NCBI GenBank assembly: GCA_965153455.1
Contig: OZ234498.1
Location: 10,478,001-10,542,000, forward strand
Source: Sphagnum compactum
Lineage: Eukaryota; Bryophyta; Sphagnopsida; Sphagnales
Reading direction: 5' to 3'
Length of the DNA stretch: 64,000 bases
A program made the translations under genes and the position numbers. The notes below the pieces were generated by a model. It did not search any database. It was not told the origin of the DNA and was given only the letters and a program-made list of their open reading frames with translations. This document shows, piece after piece, positions 16,983-27,792 of this stretch (positions within the stretch are counted from its first letter, which is position 1; each line of letters opens with the position of its first letter).

Positions 16983-17588
16983 TTAGATATCTCTGATTTT
17001 TTTTATAGTACTTTGAAAATCTATAGCATTTTGTCGGAACACATCCTGTCTTTTGACCTGAGTAGTTTTATGCATAGTAAGTACTATAGCCCCAATCATG
17101 GCTACTAATAAAATAAGACTAGAAACCAAAAACAAAATAAAATAGGTGGTATAAAGTAAATTGCCTAATGTTTCCAAATTAGTCCAACTCTGTATCTTTT
17201 CGGCATAAACTGTATATGTTAGATAGGTTGTACTCAATTTTGTTGGTAATATTGGAATGTAATCATTATCTATAATGAAAAAGATTTCCAACAAAAAAAT
17301 AAGTCCAATAATACCACCCACGGGTAAATAGCGCAATACATTTTCGTGAATTTCTGCTATTTTGATATTTAACATCATAACTACAAATAAAAATAAAACG
17401 GCAATGGCTCCTACATAAACCACTAAAAAAATCATAGCAAAGAAGTCAAGACCTAACAAAACAAGTAAACCGGAAGTATTAAAGAAAACTAAAATAAAAA
17501 ATAAAACAGAATGGACTGGATTTTTAGCACGTATCACCATAACACTGGAGACTAAAGCAATACTCGAAAAAACGGAAAAAAGTATCAT
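16983..17588 (-). CDS. nad6: nad6 (NADH dehydrogenase subunit 6)
   Basis: A complete 201-residue membrane subunit of complex I. It starts MILFSVFSSIALVSSVMVIRA, contains the conserved core LDFFAMIFLVVYVGAIAVLFLFVVMMLNIK (about residues 48-77), and ends KKIRDI with TAA at 16983-16985. Five hydrophobic segments can be seen, as in the family. No intron, stop or frameshift is present. It is flanked by long non-coding stretches; atp6 lies 1.3 kb away in the opposite orientation. Confidence 0.97.
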   Translation of the reverse strand: MILFSVFSSIALVSSVMVIRAKNPVHSVLFFILVFFNTSGLLVLLGLDFFAMIFLVVYVGAIAVLFLFVVMMLNIKIAEIHENVLRYLPVGGIIGLIFLLEIFFIIDNDYIPILPTKLSTTYLTYTVYAEKIQSWTNLETLGNLLYTTYFILFLVSSLILLVAMIGAIVLTMHKTTQVKRQDVFRQNAIDFQSTIKKIRDI

Positions 17589-18503
17589 AGTTATTTTACT
17601 AAGTCCCCTTTATCATTTGCTTTGACGATAAAAAAAAAATATACATTTTTTTTCTACCCATCATCTAGAAAACAGATGGTGCGAGCAGACACCAGCCAAG
17701 CCAAAAAACGACTAAAGCCAACACGAGTACATGGGGCTGTTGGTCCCATAAGAAATCCTGCTAGGATTGCTAGGCTAGAGGAAGGAGTGTGAAATAATAA
17801 GAGGGCTTTCAATACAAAAGAAGCCTTCAGTTATAAGGTGCGCAGTAAAAAGTAAGCAAAAAAAAATGTATTTTATTTCCTTTCCTGCCTTCTTCCTGCC
17901 TTGGACGTAGTCTATCTACTAGAAGGCTTCATAAAGAGACATCATAAATAAATGTATCAAGTTATCTACTTGCTATGTCAGTCAAGTAGATACATTTTGA
18001 TGTATTATAGTAGTAAATGCATGGTGAAGTGTGTAGATAGTTATATACAAGACTATCTCTTGCTCGCATTATGAAGCCCATAGATCATTTTTTGATTTGT
18101 TAATTTGCACAAAGCAAATTAATCATGTATGATAATTAATGACCATATTTATAAACTCTATTCCTTGTGTCATTTAAGGAGAGACTTCTGAGCCTTTCAT
18201 CACCGAAAGGGAGGCTCTAAGAGCTTGAACTGCTTTGAGTTGTTTTCGTAGGAAATGGTTTATTAGTTAGCTATGTAAATGAGCGCTTCTTTTGCTCTTT
18301 AATCAAAAATTGAAAAGCACATAATGAAAGTCGAAGACCACTTAGTTAGCTTGTGGAATGGAGGCGAGGAGAGAGAAAGACTTTGAGTTTTATTTTCTTC
18401 CGGAGAAAAAAAAAGGCATAGTGGTGTAAAATCACGCTTCGTCCATTGACTTGTAAAACGAGAGCACACAGCAAACAAAAAGAAAATCTAGGCGCGCATG
18501 AAG

Positions 18504-18541
<38 letters not shown>

Positions 18542-18894
18542 CATATATATGAAGAAATGCAGAAAAGTAAAAAAAAAATATTTTTTTTTACTTGGAGGAG
18601 CTCTCCAAATAATTTGATTTTAGTTTAGCCCCCCTTCTTCTTTTCTCAAGTCAACATTTATTATTTGGGGGGGGGAGAGGAAACGCACAAATATAAATTA
18701 ACGCCCTATTCGCTGCGCAAATATAGGGCAAGTCAGGCTTGGCTTCGAGGTCTTTTTTCATATATATATGAAAAAATGCCAAAAGAAATAAAAATATTTT
18801 TTTATTTTATTCCAAGAGCCCTGAAAACCATCAAGCAACAAAGCGGCTTGTTGGTTTCGCCTCGCGCCAAAATTCGAAAAAAAGAAAATTAATC
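17589..18894. other. divergent spacer between nad6 and atp6
   Basis: About 1.3 kb between two genes transcribed away from each other, so promoters for both would be expected here. I see no tRNA. The stretch holds a (TA)n tract at about 18508-18540 and a nearly perfect A/T hairpin (AAGT, A-run, T-run, ACTT) at about 18564-18594. It also has an inverted repeat around CTTCTTTTCC-type runs. No gene is recognised. Confidence 0.5.
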
Positions 18895-18974
18895 ATGGCT
18901 TGCAGTCCACTAGAACAATTTGCAATTATTCCATTGATTCCTATTCATATAGGAAATTTGTATCTTTCATTTAC
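18895..18974 (+). CDS. atp6: atp6 exon 1
   Basis: An 80-nt exon starting ATG at 18895 encodes MACSPLEQFAIIPLIPIHIG then NLYLSFT, the conserved N-terminus of ATP synthase subunit a. It is followed directly by a GTGCGGAGC intron start. This exon is missed by a simple ORF search, which joins a false upstream start to exon 2. Confidence 0.9.
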
Positions 18975-19660
18975 GTGCGGAGCTCGCGCCCACTACTCGA
19001 TGGTGAAAACACTTCGTCGGGGTTTTAGACGATAATCCAACTCTCGTTTACTTCGATGCCGCGGAGTCAGGAAAGTGTTTTGTGTAGGATAGGTTTACGA
19101 ATTTCGATGATGGCCGTTCCTTTAAAAGGGGGACGAATGTGAGGACTGATCTACTCAAGTAGCTGATGATAAGCGGTGAAAGAAAGCCCCTGGGTCGGGA
19201 TACAAACCATGTTCACGCCGGCACACGCCGGTCAAGCCTAGAAAATCCTAGACAGAACGTGCGGGTAGATGAGATAGGGTGACGGCTATGAGGGCGAGTG
19301 CCTAAGAGACTGTGGAATGCGCTCGAGGATGGATGGAAAACCTCCCACAAAAGGAGCGACGAGGAATGTAGTCCTGGCTCTCTTCGGCCAAGTCAAAAAA
19401 AAATATTTATTTTTTATTTTTTTATATATTTTTATTTATATATGAAAAGTGTGCTTTGTAAATAAACGACCTAAAGAAAGATGGCTGCCAAGATGAGGCC
19501 TCTATTGAGCTTTTAGCCTCTTTATACACAGGTCACGGAGAGGAGGAGCCATATGATGGAAGACTATCATGTACGGTTCTATAAGAGGGGAACAGCTTTT
19601 GAACCTCAGGCTTAAGGTGTACATGGAGCAAAAAAAAACTTTTTTTTTCCCCTACCAACC
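18975..19660 (+). other. group II intron atp6i80
   Basis: An intron of about 686 bp after atp6 nt 80. It begins GTGCGGAG and has a domain V-like hairpin (GAGCCATATGATGGAAGACTATCATGTACGGTTC, split across 19546-19580). The 3' end lies in CTACCAACCC. The AY rule favours ending at AAC (19659), but the reading frame requires the exon to begin at 19661, so one C appears extra. No maturase frame is visible. Confidence 0.75.
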
Positions 19661-20339
19661 CAATTCATCTTTGTTTATGCTACTAACTATCAGTTTAGTA
19701 TTGCTTTTAGTTTATTTTGTCACCTTGAATGGAGGACACCCAGTACCAAATGCTTGGCAATCTTTTGTGGAAATTATTTATGATTTTGTGCTTAACTTGG
19801 TAAACGAACAAATAAGCGGTGCTTCTTCGATGAAACAACGATTTTTTCCTCTAATTTTTGTCACTTTTACTTTTTTATTATTTTGTAATCTTATTGGTAT
19901 GATACCCTACAGTTTTACAGTAACAAGTCATTTTATAATTACCCTGGGTCTTTCATTATCTCTTTTTATCGGAATCACTATAGTTGGATTTCAAACGCAT
20001 GGGCTTCATTTTTTTAGTTTATTATTACCGCAAGGAGTACCCCTGCCGTTAGCACCTTTTTTAGTACTTCTTGAGCTAATTTCTTATCGTTTTCACGCAT
20101 TAAGTTTAGGAATACGTTTATTTGCCAATATGATGGCCGGTCATAGTTTGGTCAAGATTTTAAGTGGGTTTGCCTGGACCATGCTATCTATGGGGGGTAT
20201 TATGTATCTAGCACATCTTGCTCCTTTTTTGATCGTTTTCGCATTAACTGGTTTAGAATTAGGTGTTGCCATATTACAAGCTTATGTTTTTACTATTTTA
20301 ATCTGTATTTACTTAAATGAGGCTATAAACCTTCATTAA
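19661..20339 (+). CDS. atp6: atp6 exon 2 (ATP synthase Fo subunit a)
   Basis: The second exon encodes most of Fo subunit a, the proton-channel stator subunit, from NSSLFMLLTISLVLLLVYF to ...YLNEAINLH with TAA at 20337-20339. The essential arginine region reads LGIRLFANMMAGHSLVKIL and the C-terminal helix ELGVAILQAYVF is intact. With exon 1 the protein is 252 residues, normal for plants. An ATG at 19569 in the same frame lies in the intron and is not the start. The exon 2 boundary has one surplus C if the intron ends by the usual rule. Confidence 0.93.
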
Positions 20340-21087
20340 AGGACTAGTGGAAAAAGCACCAAACCAGTTGCTACATTATTTCTTTACTTTTGAGCGCGTC
20401 ATCATCAACCATAATAAATAAGCTAGATTTGCTTTTGATAACGCAAAACGATGCACACCAATAATTGGAGACCTCTGAACGCACGGGATGCGAAAAGCTA
20501 CGAAAAAAAAAATATTATATATATATTTCTTGCTGCGCCCTGCGGCCTTGCAGAGTTTCCTGTTGGCGAAAGCCAATGTTCCGGGACCTCGGGGACTCAT
20601 TTCTACTAAAACAAGAAGGCCACAGGTACTCCCCCTCCCCCCCCCTTCGCTGTTTGACGCCCTCTCCGATTGCCTCATTCATAGAAGGTGTGCAGGTATT
20701 CATGTGCTATCTGCGGGGCGCGCAGGACAGAACTACGCAAATATGACTTAATTTATGGTCAGAAACTTGGTAAAGGAAAAAGCTAAGCAAAAGAAATATA
20801 TATTTGCTGCGCCCACTCCTTTGCAACCCTTCTCCGATTTAGTTTAGAAAAAGAGCAAGCTCGCCTTCGGCTAGGACGTTTAGCGCTTGATTTTGAGGAA
20901 GGGCAAATAGTTAAATTATAGTAGAAGCCATTAAATTGGGGCCTTTGAGTAGCCAAGCGCATAATGAAGCTCAGTTCTGTTTATCTTCTCCGAGGTAAGG
21001 CACAGAAAGGTAAAGTGCATTATTTATAAGCCTTTCTGCGCCTTGCTTTCCCCGTCGCCCCCTTTATCTTTTTACACTTTGAATAGT
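20340..21087. other. convergent spacer between atp6 and rps7
   Basis: About 750 bp between two convergent genes. It contains a C-rich run at about 20631-20644 and several short A/T hairpins next to GC-rich motifs (GCTGCGCCC near 20531 and 20808). No gene or tRNA is recognised. Confidence 0.5.
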
Positions 21088-21822
21088 TTACCACCATCTA
21101 TAATGCGAAAAACTACGATTGGCTTGAGTAAGTTTATGAAGATCATCCCTTTTTTTACGTGCAATTCCCATCTTTTGAGAAGCATCCAATATCTCATCAG
21201 ATAAGCATTGATCTAAGCTTATGCTCTTTTTGCTCATATGTCGCTTGGCTGCTGCTTCAAGCATCCAACGAATAGCTAAGGTTTCTTGACGATTTGTTGC
21301 TATAATAGATGGTACTAATTGAGTAGTACCAGAAATTCTTACTTTTTTAACTTCACAAATAGGCTTGACATTTTCTATGGCGTTAACCAAAAGTTTTAAT
21401 ATATCGCCATGATGAGCTAGACAATGAAGAGATTTATAAACAATAGCACGAGATCTTGTTTTTTTACCATTAATCATGCAAATATGGACCAATTTTTTTA
21501 TTAATTGTTTCTACTTACCATTTAAGTCCCAGATATAGCCTAAATTGTCTAAGCAATTGTATGTGCTTGCTGCCCTACGGCCTCTAGGTCTTGATGGCAC
21601 ATGCTCTTCTAGGGCATGGCATGAATATCTACGATGAAATAAGCAAAGCGCAGAAAAGCTTTCTGAAAAAAGGAATAGATTTTTTCCGTTAAATGGCCAA
21701 AAACTTGGCCAATTTTCATTTTTTTTCGTTCTCGCCTCTTCTGAAAGTCTTGATCGATGAAAGCAATCGAGGGATAAACCAAAAACAAAGCTGAAATTCG
21801 ATAATTTGACAAATAAATTCAT
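21088..21822 (-). pseudogene. rps7: rps7 with an in-frame TAG
   Basis: The frame starts at ATG 21822, overlapping the rps12 stop as ATGA, and runs 244 codons. The C-terminal half is a clear small-subunit ribosomal protein S7: [20 protein letters not shown], then [21 protein letters not shown], and RSFSHYRWW at the end. Codon 104 (21511-21513) is TAG, one C-to-T change from CAG. Upstream of the stop the frame stays open for 103 codons, which supports one original gene. Without the stop fixed, only restart downstream would give a C-terminal piece. rps12-rps7 linkage is the ancestral arrangement. Confidence 0.82.
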
Positions 21823-22199
21823 ATAGAATCTTTGGGTTTTTTTGTACCATATTTAGATCTGCCTTGACGTCGACCCGGTATTCCCTGCAAATCTTTGACT
21901 CCTCGAATACAATGGTATTTCACACCTGGCAAATCTTTAACTCTACCTCCTCTAACCATAACCACAGAATGCTCTTGCAAATTATGACCTTCGCCAGGAA
22001 TGTAAGCAATTATCTCATTTCGATTGGTTAAACGCACTTTGGCTATCTTGCGTAAAGCCGAATTAGGTTTTTTTGGTGTTCTTGTTGAAATACGCAAGCA
22101 TACTCCCTGCTTTTGAGGACATTGAGTCAAAGCTCGAGTACGTTGTGTGCGCCGTTTTGACTCTCTACCATGACAAATCAATTGATTTATTGTAGGCAT
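21819..22199 (-). CDS. rps12: rps12 (ribosomal protein S12)
   Basis: A complete 126-residue small-subunit protein S12, which shapes the decoding centre. It starts MPTINQLI and contains the invariant [19 protein letters not shown] and [28 protein letters not shown] lines, ending KKPKDSI. It overlaps rps7 by four bases. Residue 9 is Cys (TGT) where I expect Arg in LIRHGR, again a possible C-to-T change at a CG, and residue 13 is Glu instead of Lys. The frame is otherwise intact. Confidence 0.96.
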   Translation of the reverse strand: MPTINQLICHGRESKRRTQRTRALTQCPQKQGVCLRISTRTPKKPNSALRKIAKVRLTNRNEIIAYIPGEGHNLQEHSVVMVRGGRVKDLPGVKYHCIRGVKDLQGIPGRRQGRSKYGTKKPKDSI

Positions 22200-22691
22200 A
22201 TTTCATTTACTTTGTTCTTTTAAAGTTGCATAAAATTTTGTTTTTCCCCATTTCTCATGCTTTATTTGCCATGGAAACAGAGCCTTTGGTCGCTGCTATG
22301 CCCTGCGGCCCTTCATTGCTATACTTCTCATGATCTTTATTAACAATAAGAAACGAGAAAAGTAACAAAAAAGGACAAAACCAAAATAAAGGGCAAAGAG
22401 ACAGAAAAAAAACTATTTTTTTTTCTCGTAGATTTTTTATGCTCTTTGAGTTTTATTTATCCTCTCTTTGCGCCATTTACTTCTGAGCAGCACAGAAGCA
22501 CCTGCGGCCATTACTAAGCTGGGCGGAGTCTTCGTATGCTAAGCAACGAAAGGAAAAATAGTTTTTTCAAAAAAATATATAGATTTTTTTTTTGCTTTTG
22601 CATCCTTTTTTAGATAATCAAATTTCCACGCGCACCAAAAAGCCCTTTTCACTTGGCTTTCAAAGCAACCATAGTAATTGTAAGCAAGGCT
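22200..22691. other. spacer upstream of rps12
   Basis: About 490 bp holding two A/T hairpin-like runs (about 22406-22424 and 22571-22592) next to GC-rich patches. It should contain the rps12-rps7 promoter. No gene is recognised. Confidence 0.45.
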
Positions 22692-22763
22692 ATCCCTTAC
22701 GGGATTTGAACCCGTGTTCTCGCCATGAAAAGACGATGTCCTATACCCCTAGACGAAAGGGAC
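22692..22763 (-). tRNA. trnE: tRNA-Glu (UUC)
   Basis: A 72-nt cloverleaf on the minus strand. The acceptor begins GTCCCTT and pairs with the AAGGGAT end; the anticodon loop is TTTTCAT with TTC; the T-arm contains GGGTTTGAATCCC. Confidence 0.93.
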
Positions 22764-23390
22764 AAAATTTCAAAGAAAAATGTCCGGCCAGAGCTGCGCT
22801 GCAAGAAAAGGAAGTGGCACAATCTGCGGCCTGTGGCTCATTTATGCGCCACTTTTCCTTTTCATCTACGATAATTTATGACGCTTCCAACCAAAAAAAA
22901 AATTCAACATTACACCGAGAGCGGCCTTTAATAACGTCTGCTTCTCCCCTTTATCCATAAAGCCAATAAAGTGGGAGAAATGAGCAAAAAAAAATATCTC
23001 TTTTTTTTTTTTCGTTTTTAACAGTAAAACTTAAATGCAAGCTAGTCAATTCTTGATCACAAAAATCTTCTTCAAACCTTATTACTAGCGCGTTATAACC
23101 TATGGGACTAGACTACATAACTGCAGTCGAGATGTTGAATGATTTGACTATACTGCTATGACGGGAAACTTTCTCAGATCACACACGGAAAGCACAAACG
23201 CTTAATAATGCAATACAGTAGTAATGGCCTAATTTACAATTTTGGTAGTATACTATCGCCTAGGCAAATAAAGTCAAACAGGGTACAACATATATATTTT
23301 TTCTCATTTTTAAAATATTTTTCCATATATGTCTCTTCCTCGTAGTGATCTAGCATAGATGACACATAGTACTTAAGAATAATCAACTTG
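22764..23390. other. spacer between trnE and trnR
   Basis: About 630 bp without a recognised gene. A poly-A/poly-T hairpin lies at about 22986-23012. Confidence 0.45.
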
Positions 23391-23462
23391 TGCTTGTAGC
23401 TCAATTGGATAGAGCACCAAACTACGGATTTGGGGGTTGAGAGTTCAAATCTTTCCAAGCAT
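23391..23462 (+). tRNA. trnR: tRNA-Arg (ACG)
   Basis: A cloverleaf with acceptor TGCTTGT/CCAAGCA (one mismatch at the seventh pair), D-arm AGCTCAATTGGATAGAGC, anticodon stem CCAAA/TTTGG with loop CTACGGA (ACG), and T-loop GTTCAAAT. Confidence 0.9.
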
Positions 23463-23486
23463 GAGCCTATCAATCGAATTGTACTA

Positions 23487-23540
23487 GGAAAATACGTCTG
23501 ATAAGTTGAAAGTAAGTAGTTCTAATCAGACGTATTTTCC
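23487..23540. terminator. perfect 16-bp inverted repeat between trnR and trnG
   Basis: The left arm GGAAAATACGTCTGAT (23487-23502) is the exact reverse complement of the right arm at 23525-23540, with a 22-base loop. It follows trnR by 24 bases. It may act as a transcript-end or RNA-stability hairpin; the role is inferred from position only. Confidence 0.6.
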
Positions 23541-23567
23541 CTCTATTTTATTGCTTTATTGGAGCTG

Positions 23568-23639
23568 GCGGAAATAGCTTAATGGTAGAGTATAGCCTTG
23601 CCAAGGCTGAGGTTGAGGGTTCAAGTCCCTTTTTCCGCT
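23568..23639 (+). tRNA. trnG: tRNA-Gly (GCC)
   Basis: A complete cloverleaf: acceptor GCGGAAA/TTTCCGC, D-arm AGCTTAATGGTAGAGT, anticodon loop TTGCCAA (GCC) in stem AGCC/GGCT, T-loop GGTTCAAGTCC. Confidence 0.93.
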
Positions 23640-24263
23640 TAGTTTTTTATTTACTGGGTCTGCCTCCGTGCTTTCACAGAGACAAAGTTGTTGTGGCCGC
23701 GACGCAGGCTGAGGGCAGCACCAAAAGAAAATGACCAATAAAACTGGGGGCCAAGTTGCTTGGCCTCAAGGCCACAGGCTACAGGAGGGCGCAGCTTTAA
23801 ATATTGAGGAGAAAAATAAAAAAATATTTTTTTATTTGCTCCCACTTGCCACGCTGCGGCAGAAAGATAAATTATTTGTCATAATTTAGGGCGCAGGTGC
23901 ACTCATCTTTTTTTGTGTTGTGGGGCCATTGCCCTGCAAAACGCAGTAAAACTAGTGCTGCGCCCACATTATTTACATAATAAATGATGGAGGCTGGCTG
24001 AAAACTGGGGGGACGGAAAAAGAAAACGGTACGGAGAGTCATTGAAGGCACAGTGCTTTCCTTGTTCTTAGCAAAGGCCAAAAAAAATACCTACGAAAAA
24101 AATTCTTTTTTTTTTATCGTGGCCCACAAAAAGCTACGCTCTGCGGCCCTACTCGAATTCAACCTCAAATCCAATTCAGACTTGCAGATTATGCAATTAC
24201 TATGGTGAACTTACAAAAAAAAATTTTATTTATTTCTCTAAAGCAGCAAAGAAAACATACAAT
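23640..24263. other. spacer between trnG and nad2
   Basis: About 620 bp, no gene seen. A/T hairpin-like runs occur near 23817-23840 and 24079-24117, each beside a GC-rich patch. Confidence 0.45.
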
Positions 24264-25577
24264 TTACAAACATAAACTTAGTGCCATTTGATGAGTGACT
24301 AAAAAGAAGGGGGAGGGGTATAGAAAGAAAAAAGTAATAAAAAATAAAGTAATTGCTAATAGTAAGGATTTTTCGCGATCCATGGGTTTATATAAAATCC
24401 ATGTTTTAGGTGTATCAAAATACATTATTTTCACAAAGCGTATATAGTAAAAGCAACTGATAACGCTAGTAACAACTCCTATTAAAGCTAGTAAGTAAGC
24501 CCCACAGCCTAAAGCAGCAAAAAACAAATAAAATTTGCTACAAAATCCGGCTAACGGGGGTATTCTTGCATATGAAAACATAGTAATAGACAAGGTAATA
24601 GCTAAAATAGGATTGGTTTTGGCTAAAGCACCTAAATCTGCTATATATTTGAAACGGTTTTGACGTAATGCTAAAACTATGGCAAATACATTGATGGTCA
24701 TTAATACATAAATAAAGACACCAATTAATAACGATTGAATTCCCTCTATGGTTCCACATGAAAAACCGATAAAAAGATAACCTACATGTCCAATAGAACT
24801 ATAAGCTAAAAGTCTCTTGACTTTGTTTTGGGCCATGGCAGCCAGTGCTCCTAAGATCATAGAAGCAATGCTACAAAAAAAGAATAGTTGTTGCCATGTT
24901 GGATCATAGAAACTGTAAATAAAAACGCGTACCATATTGGCAAGAATAGATATTTTAGGTGCAATAGAAAAAAATGCTGTAACCAGAGTAGGTGAACCCT
25001 CGTATACATCAGGTGCCCACATATGGAAAGGAACTGCTGTGATCTTAAATAAAAAACCTACAGCAATAAATAAAATACCCATAAAGATACCACTAGATTG
25101 AGCACCGAACAAAGTTATTTTATATCCAGTGAAAATCTTAGCTAATTCCTCAAAGTTGGTAACTCCAGTAAATCCATAAATCATAGAACAACCAAACAAT
25201 AAAATTCCAGAGGAAAATGCACCTAAAATAAAATATTTTAAGCCGGCTTCTGTGGAAAATTCAGAGTCTCTTTTTAATGCTGCAATTACATAAAAACATA
25301 AACTTTGAAGCTCGATAGCTAAATACATGGCAATTAGATCATAAGCCGAGATCATTAAAAGCATACTTCGAGTAGAGAGTAAAATTAAGACAATAGATTC
25401 AAAAGCATTCAAACTCTCTTCTTTGAAGTAATCTAAACACATAACTATAATGCTAGCCGTACTTAGTAATAGAAAGATTTGGCAAAAATATGTAAAATTG
25501 TCTATTATTAAATTGTTATAAAATAAATTGGCAACGGTTAGGGGTGCACCAGCAGTGAGCAATAGGATGGTTATTAG
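24264..25577 (-). CDS. nad2: nad2 exon 2 (NADH dehydrogenase subunit 2)
   Basis: A 1,314-nt exon encodes residues 53-489 of complex I subunit ND2, a proton-pumping antiporter-like subunit. It begins LITILLLTAGAPLTVANLF and contains FKITAVPFHMWAPDVYEGSP and MAQNKVKRLLAYSSIGHVGY, the core lysine-bearing helices. It ends THQMALSLCL. The frame is unbroken. Arg replaces Gly in the otherwise conserved FSYAGIPPLAG (reads FSYARIPPLAG, GGA to AGA), which looks like a damaging G-to-A change. No intron occurs at the nt 709 or nt 1282 sites used in some other plants. Confidence 0.95.
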   Translation of the reverse strand, partial: LITILLLTAGAPLTVANLFYNNLIIDNFTYFCQIFLLLSTASIIVMCLDYFKEESLNAFESIVLILLSTRSMLLMISAYDLIAMYLAIELQSLCFYVIAALKRDSEFSTEAGLKYFILGAFSSGILLFGCSMIYGFTGVTNFEELAKIFTGYKITLFGAQSSGIFMGILFIAVGFLFKITAVPFHMWAPDVYEGSPTLVTAFFSIAPKISILANMVRVFIYSFYDPTWQQLFFFCSIASMILGALAAMAQNKVKRLLAYSSIGHVGYLFIGFSCGTIEGIQSLLIGVFIYVLMTINVFAIVLALRQNRFKYIADLGALAKTNPILAITLSITMFSYARIPPLAGFCSKFYLFFAALGCGAYLLALIGVVTSVISCFYYIRFVKIMYFDTPKTWILYKPMDREKSLLLAITLFFITFFFLYPSPFFLVTHQMALSLCL

Positions 25578-26583
25578 ATACCGATAGGGTTCTTATCCTC
25601 CCCCTCGGTCAGAAGCACACGTGCAAGTTTCCTTGCATGTGGCTCGTCCATGATGACTTCTTCGAGTTTACAAACCAAGACCCCCTAGGGCCAGGCCTGC
25701 ATAAGCGAAACATAAAACTGATTATGTTCAGAGTTGGCGTCATGCCATATTGTCTTTTACTTTGAAAGGGTTTATTGATTATGTTTGTAGGTAGATTAAT
25801 TCAATTTGCTACTTTGCCCAGCTGTTACCTCAGTCCTTCACCTAGGGTTGCTATATCAGCGTAGCAAGTCTTATTAGTATGAGGCTGAAAGTGGCATTCA
25901 ACGAAAAAAAAAAAAATCTTTCCCACCCAGTCGGCCCAGCCAGCCTCTAATGGCATTATCCCAAATCGCTTCTCTGATTCTGCTATACTTTCCAAGCGCG
26001 GCACGCGTCCGCGTGTTTTAAGTACAGCGCGTTATCACCTACCTCCCTTTCTTCTGAGCTCTTCACTCTAAAGGGCATCGTCGTATGTTCGATATTTATT
26101 GCCCAGTGTACTTCTCAGAGTACATTATGGAAGGATTTGTCACCCGTCAATTTTTGGCCAAAGCTTTGGTCTCCAAGGAATCTTCAAAAGTATTTTTATC
26201 GTAGCGATATTTTTTCTTTTTGGCTACGCCCCACTTCTTTTCTTGCCGGTCCCTATAGAGTCTATTTGGGTGATCCCTAGTTTGCGCGTTTGGTCGTTTG
26301 CTCGCCGTTTAATTACGTGTACGACTCTTCTTGTTTGTTACAATTACGTCCGGAGGGTTGCTCGCACGTGAGTAGCATTCGAGCCCATGTGCCTTCCGGC
26401 CTCGCCTCTCTATAAGGAGGAGGAGAGTTACCTTATCCCTATGCGTACAATTGTCCTTGCGGCGAAACGCAGATAGTACCCATGCTTTGGTTCCTTGCAG
26501 TCCGATCCCACACAAGGTTAGGGAGTCCACCCGAGCAATTGCTTTCAACCTTCGTTTTCCCAAACGCGCCCTCCTAGGCGCAC
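25578..26583 (-). other. group II intron nad2i156
   Basis: A 1,006-bp intron after nad2 nt 156. It begins GTGCGCC and ends ...CTATCGGTAT. A domain V-like hairpin (GAGCCACATGCAAGGAAACTTGCAC) is at about 25612-25646. The plus-strand frame at 26099-26371 and the minus-strand frame at 26309-26563 have no recognised domain. Confidence 0.82.
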
Positions 26584-26739
26584 AACACTAAGTAAACCGA
26601 GCCAACTCACATTACGCACTAACGGTGGATAATCATATTTTTTAGAGGTACTAAGTACAACTCCATAGATAAGCAAAATGATGGTTGCATTAATAAGAAA
26701 GATCTCTGGGAAAAGCGCTAAAAAATCATGTTCAAACAT
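26584..26739 (-). CDS. nad2: nad2 exon 1
   Basis: A 156-nt exon encodes the first 52 residues of ND2, MFEHDFLALFPEIFLINATI through LVRNVSWLGLLSV, with the typical ...ALFPEIFL start. It ends on a codon boundary at GTT before the GTGCG intron start. It lies 26 bases downstream of the nad4 stop on the same strand, the conserved nad4-nad2 linkage. Confidence 0.95.
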
Positions 26740-26765
26740 TTCTTCGAACCTCTTTTCTATGTTTT

Positions 26766-27792
26766 TTAATCAAATTTTCCATGTTGCACTAAGTTACCTA
26801 TGGAAGTATGCATACACTCTAGGAACACTTCAGGGTAAACACCCATCCAAATAATTCCGACAACAAAAGGTAAAAATATTAGAACTTCTCTTCTATTTAA
26901 ATCGAAATTTTTTTGGAGGAATTTAGGTTTGAAATTCCCAAAAATCACACGATTATATAGCCAAAGAGAATAAGCTGCACCTAAAATCATCCCAAGTGCT
27001 GCTAATGTGGCCACTAAGCTATTTCTTTGGAAAGCTCCTACTAAAATAAGAAATTCCCCGATAAAGCTGCTAGTACCAGGTAAACTCATATTGGCTAAAG
27101 TAAAAAATAAGAAAATAGTAGAGAACATTGGCATGGTGCTGACTAGACCTCCATAATATTTAACAAGTCGAGTCTTGTGTCGGTCATATAGAGCACCAAC
27201 ACATAAAAAAAGGGCTGAAGAAACTAGTCCATGACTTAACATAAGTAAAATACTACCTTCAATTCCCTGTATGTTTAAACTGAACATACCAATAGTCACA
27301 AAATTCATATGGGCTACTGAGGAGTAGGCAATAATTTTCTTCAGATCAATTTGTCTTATTGTAGTCAAGGAAGTATATATAATAGCAATCACACTTAAAG
27401 CATAAACAAAGGGAGTGAAATAAAGTGTCGCTTCAGGAAACATGGGTATGGAAAATCTTAAAAAACCATAGGTTCCTAATTTTAAAAGAATTCCTGCCAA
27501 GATTACAGATCCAGCCGTAGGTGCCTCTACATGAGCTTCAGGTAACCAAATATGAAATGGTATCATAGGCACTTTTACAGAAAAGGAAGCAAAAAAAGCA
27601 ATCCATAACAAGATTTGGCGCCGTTCACTAAATTCTGTGGTTAATAATATTTGTAAATCAGTGCTTCCTGTTTGAGAAGGAATAAATAAAATAGCTAAGA
27701 GCATGAAGACAGATCCAAGTAAAGTATATAAGAAGAACTGATATGCTGCTTGTATTTTTCTCTGTCTAGAACCCCATACTCCTATGATAATA
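26766..27792 (-). CDS. nad4: nad4 exon 2 (NADH dehydrogenase subunit 4)
   Basis: This exon encodes residues 154-495 of complex I subunit ND4. It begins in the split codon before IIIGVWGSRQRKIQAAYQFF and includes FHIWLPEAHVEAPTAGSVILAG and KKIIAYSSVAHMNFV, the pump-core motifs. It ends GNLVQHGKFD. Starting at 27792 gives 495 residues, the standard length. The three bases before that do not follow the AY intron-end rule, so the boundary could be 27789 with one Ile less. The frame is unbroken. Confidence 0.94.

Noticed and set aside
19569-19660. Upstream ATG of the atp6 frame as its start
   Set aside because: It lies within the intron 3' domains; the true N-terminus is the 80-nt exon at 18895.
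21088-21492. A short rps7 starting at TTG 21492
   Set aside because: The same frame is open upstream to the ATG overlapping rps12, interrupted only by one TAG.
25350-25370. nad2 Arg codon in LLSTRSM as a C-to-U editing site
   Set aside because: The codon is CGA, which editing would turn into a stop.
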